Assembly: GCA_030152125.1 (NCBI GenBank)
Contig: JASLIR010000202.1
Location: forward strand, 1 to 6,638
Direction of reading: 5' to 3'
Length of the DNA stretch: 6,638 nucleotides
DNA from: Alkanindiges sp.
GTDB taxonomy: Bacteria; Pseudomonadota; Gammaproteobacteria; Pseudomonadales; Moraxellaceae
The position numbers and the translations under genes are program-made. Positions 5,552 through 6,638 of the stretch are shown here, piece after piece. Position 1 is the first letter of the stretch. Each line of letters begins with the position of its first letter. The notes beneath the pieces were generated by a model that worked only from the letters and a program-made list of their open reading frames with translations, had not been told where the DNA came from and ran no database searches.

Positions 5552-6471
5552 GCAAATTTCAGCGTATAGCTGCTCTTAAATGTAACTTTAGTTCTAATCA
5601 GTGGATCTATAAAGCTGATTTCTTCCGCCAGTAACTGTAATGGCTGGCTAAAATCATCTGCTGCCTTTTCAATCAGGTCCGGATAAAAAGGGTCGTGTAA
5701 AATAGGGATGTTTAAGGCCGCCAGATGAACGCGCAGCTGGTGCTGTTTACCAGTCACCGGCTTTAAGCGATAACGCGCCAGCTTGTCTTTCTGCTCAATC
5801 AGCTCAATCCAGGTGCTGCTATTGGGCTGCCCGGCAATTTCCTGCATCCTGAAAAAAGGTTCGCCTTTGGCCATGCAGCTTTGGTAATGCATGGGCAACT
5901 GTAAATCAGGGTTAAACCGGGCAATGGCCTGATAGGTTTTTTCTACTTGCCGGTTTTGAAAAAGCGCGTGATATAAGTGGCGGCTTTCCGGTTGGCGGGA
6001 AAATAGCATCACGCCAGCTGTTTCCCGGTCCAGCCGGTGAATGGGGCTAAGCTGGTCATCGGCATAGCGCTGCTTAAGGCGTGAGAGTAAAGTTTGCTGC
6101 ACATATTTACCCGTCGGCGAAACCGCTAAAAAATGTGGTTTATCTACCACCAGTAGGTGTTCGGATTCAAACAGGATTTTTTCCTTAAAAGGAACTTCTG
6201 TTTCCTGTGCTACTTCACGGTAATAAAAAACCTTGCCATAGGGACGATAGGCTGTGTCAGCGCTGATAGGTTGTCCTTCTTCATTCAGTACCAGGCCACG
6301 CTGCATCCGGCCAAGCCATTCATCACGGCAAATAGCAGGAAAGCGCTCCACCAGAAAGTCCAGTATGCTTGGCCAAGCCTGTAGGGTAACTGGAGATACC
6401 AGTTTGTCCAGAAACACACAACTGGCACTAATGCCGTGCAGCATGTCTGGTTTAAAAGAAGTTTTAGCCAT
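5548..6471 (-). CDS. RluA-family RNA pseudouridine synthase
   Basis: This 307-residue protein converts specific uridines in RNA to pseudouridine. The RluA-family catalytic motif HRLDRETAGVML is at 145-156 with the nucleophile Asp148. LLVVDKP (106-112) is the usual motif I, and GKQHQLRVHLA (241-251) is the C-terminal conserved block. Residues about 34-86 (ILDFLVERFP to YRPYGKVFYY) have the look of a degenerate S4-type RNA-binding domain. The target RNA cannot be told from sequence, as the RluA, RluC, RluD and TruC-type enzymes share these motifs. I chose the ATG at 6471. An in-frame TTG at 6477 would add two residues and has GGA at a better 6-base spacing, so the start is not fully settled. 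It is read toward the antitoxin gene, with 198 bases between; no strong promoter is visible upstream. Confidence 0.93.
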   Translation of the reverse strand: MAKTSFKPDMLHGISASCVFLDKLVSPVTLQAWPSILDFLVERFPAICRDEWLGRMQRGLVLNEEGQPISADTAYRPYGKVFYYREVAQETEVPFKEKILFESEHLLVVDKPHFLAVSPTGKYVQQTLLSRLKQRYADDQLSPIHRLDRETAGVMLFSRQPESRHLYHALFQNRQVEKTYQAIARFNPDLQLPMHYQSCMAKGEPFFRMQEIAGQPNSSTWIELIEQKDKLARYRLKPVTGKQHQLRVHLAALNIPILHDPFYPDLIEKAADDFSQPLQLLAEEISFIDPLIRTKVTFKSSYTLKFA

Positions 6472-6477
6472 CAGCAA

Positions 6478-6638
6478 AGTTGTTCCACAGCATTAACCAG
6501 GTCAATGTGACGCATTTTAAATAAATACGCCGCCTGGCTTTTCAGGTTTTAAAGGCACGTCACAGATTCAACAACTGCGATGGCACAGACAAAGTGATAT
6601 GATAGCAGGTTCTTTAGGTTGATCAGATATTCCTAACC
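6478..6638. other. Gene-free right end of the window
   Basis: No coding frame is supported here. It should contain the leftward promoter of the pseudouridine synthase gene, but only a -10-like TAAAAT on the minus strand (about 6519-6514) is seen, without a -35. Short arms CCTG/CAGG (6532-6545) and GTCA/TGAC (6499-6511) are too small to interpret. Confidence 0.5.
6575..6603 (+). promoter_or_regulatory. Extended -10 promoter directed out of the window
   Basis: TATGAT (6598-6603, 5 of 6) is preceded by TGA, giving a TGN extended -10. CTGCGA (6575-6580, 3 of 6) lies 17 bases upstream as a weak -35, which extended -10 promoters tolerate. Transcription would begin near 6610 and serve a gene to the right of the window. 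Confidence 0.5.

Noticed and set aside
6506..6526. TGTGACGCATTTTAAAT as a CRP-type site
   Set aside because: Only the left half TGTGA is present; the right half TCACA is missing.
1..6638. A new multi-gene defence or mobile system, CRISPR, tRNA or insertion sequence
   Set aside because: Every sizeable gene has a familiar family, the units are mostly single-gene, and no repeat array, transposase, terminal inverted repeats or cloverleaf could be found by reading.

Overview
The window looks like ordinary proteobacterial chromosome of moderate GC by eye. The homologues present (UvrB, a YqhA/UPF0114 membrane protein, a Blc-type lipocalin, a long-form glyceraldehyde-3-phosphate dehydrogenase, a RelB/DinJ-type antitoxin and an RluA-type pseudouridine synthase) point to a beta- or gammaproteobacterium. 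A Methylophilaceae-like betaproteobacterium would fit, but that placement is a guess from protein style and not a measured result. There is no insertion sequence, phage gene, CRISPR array, tRNA or rRNA.

Layout from left to right: the 3' nine-tenths of uvrB (+, cut by the window edge) converges on a YqhA-like membrane protein (-). A roughly 180-base AT-rich divergent region follows, then a secreted lipocalin (+). Next, with its own strong sigma70-type promoter, comes a 487-residue glyceraldehyde-3-phosphate dehydrogenase (+) that ends in a textbook terminator. Facing it is a solitary RelB/DinJ-family antitoxin (-) with a palindromic promoter/operator upstream and no toxin beside it. Upstream of that is an RluA-family pseudouridine synthase (-). 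The last 160 bases hold no gene, but carry a likely extended -10 promoter firing rightward out of the window.

The genes do not form one pathway. They are mostly single-gene transcription units: DNA repair, membrane or envelope upkeep, central carbon metabolism, a stray antitoxin and RNA modification. I found no new multi-gene system. The points that repay a second look are: the dehydrogenase, whose promoter places the transcript start downstream of the longest-ORF ATG and so fixes the start at a GTG with a strong ribosome binding site; a perfect palindrome over that promoter's -35 box; a replaced cofactor-binding segment and a ~130-residue N-terminal extension in the same enzyme; the lipocalin's lack of the lipobox cysteine; and the orphan antitoxin with an apparently intact autoregulatory operator.
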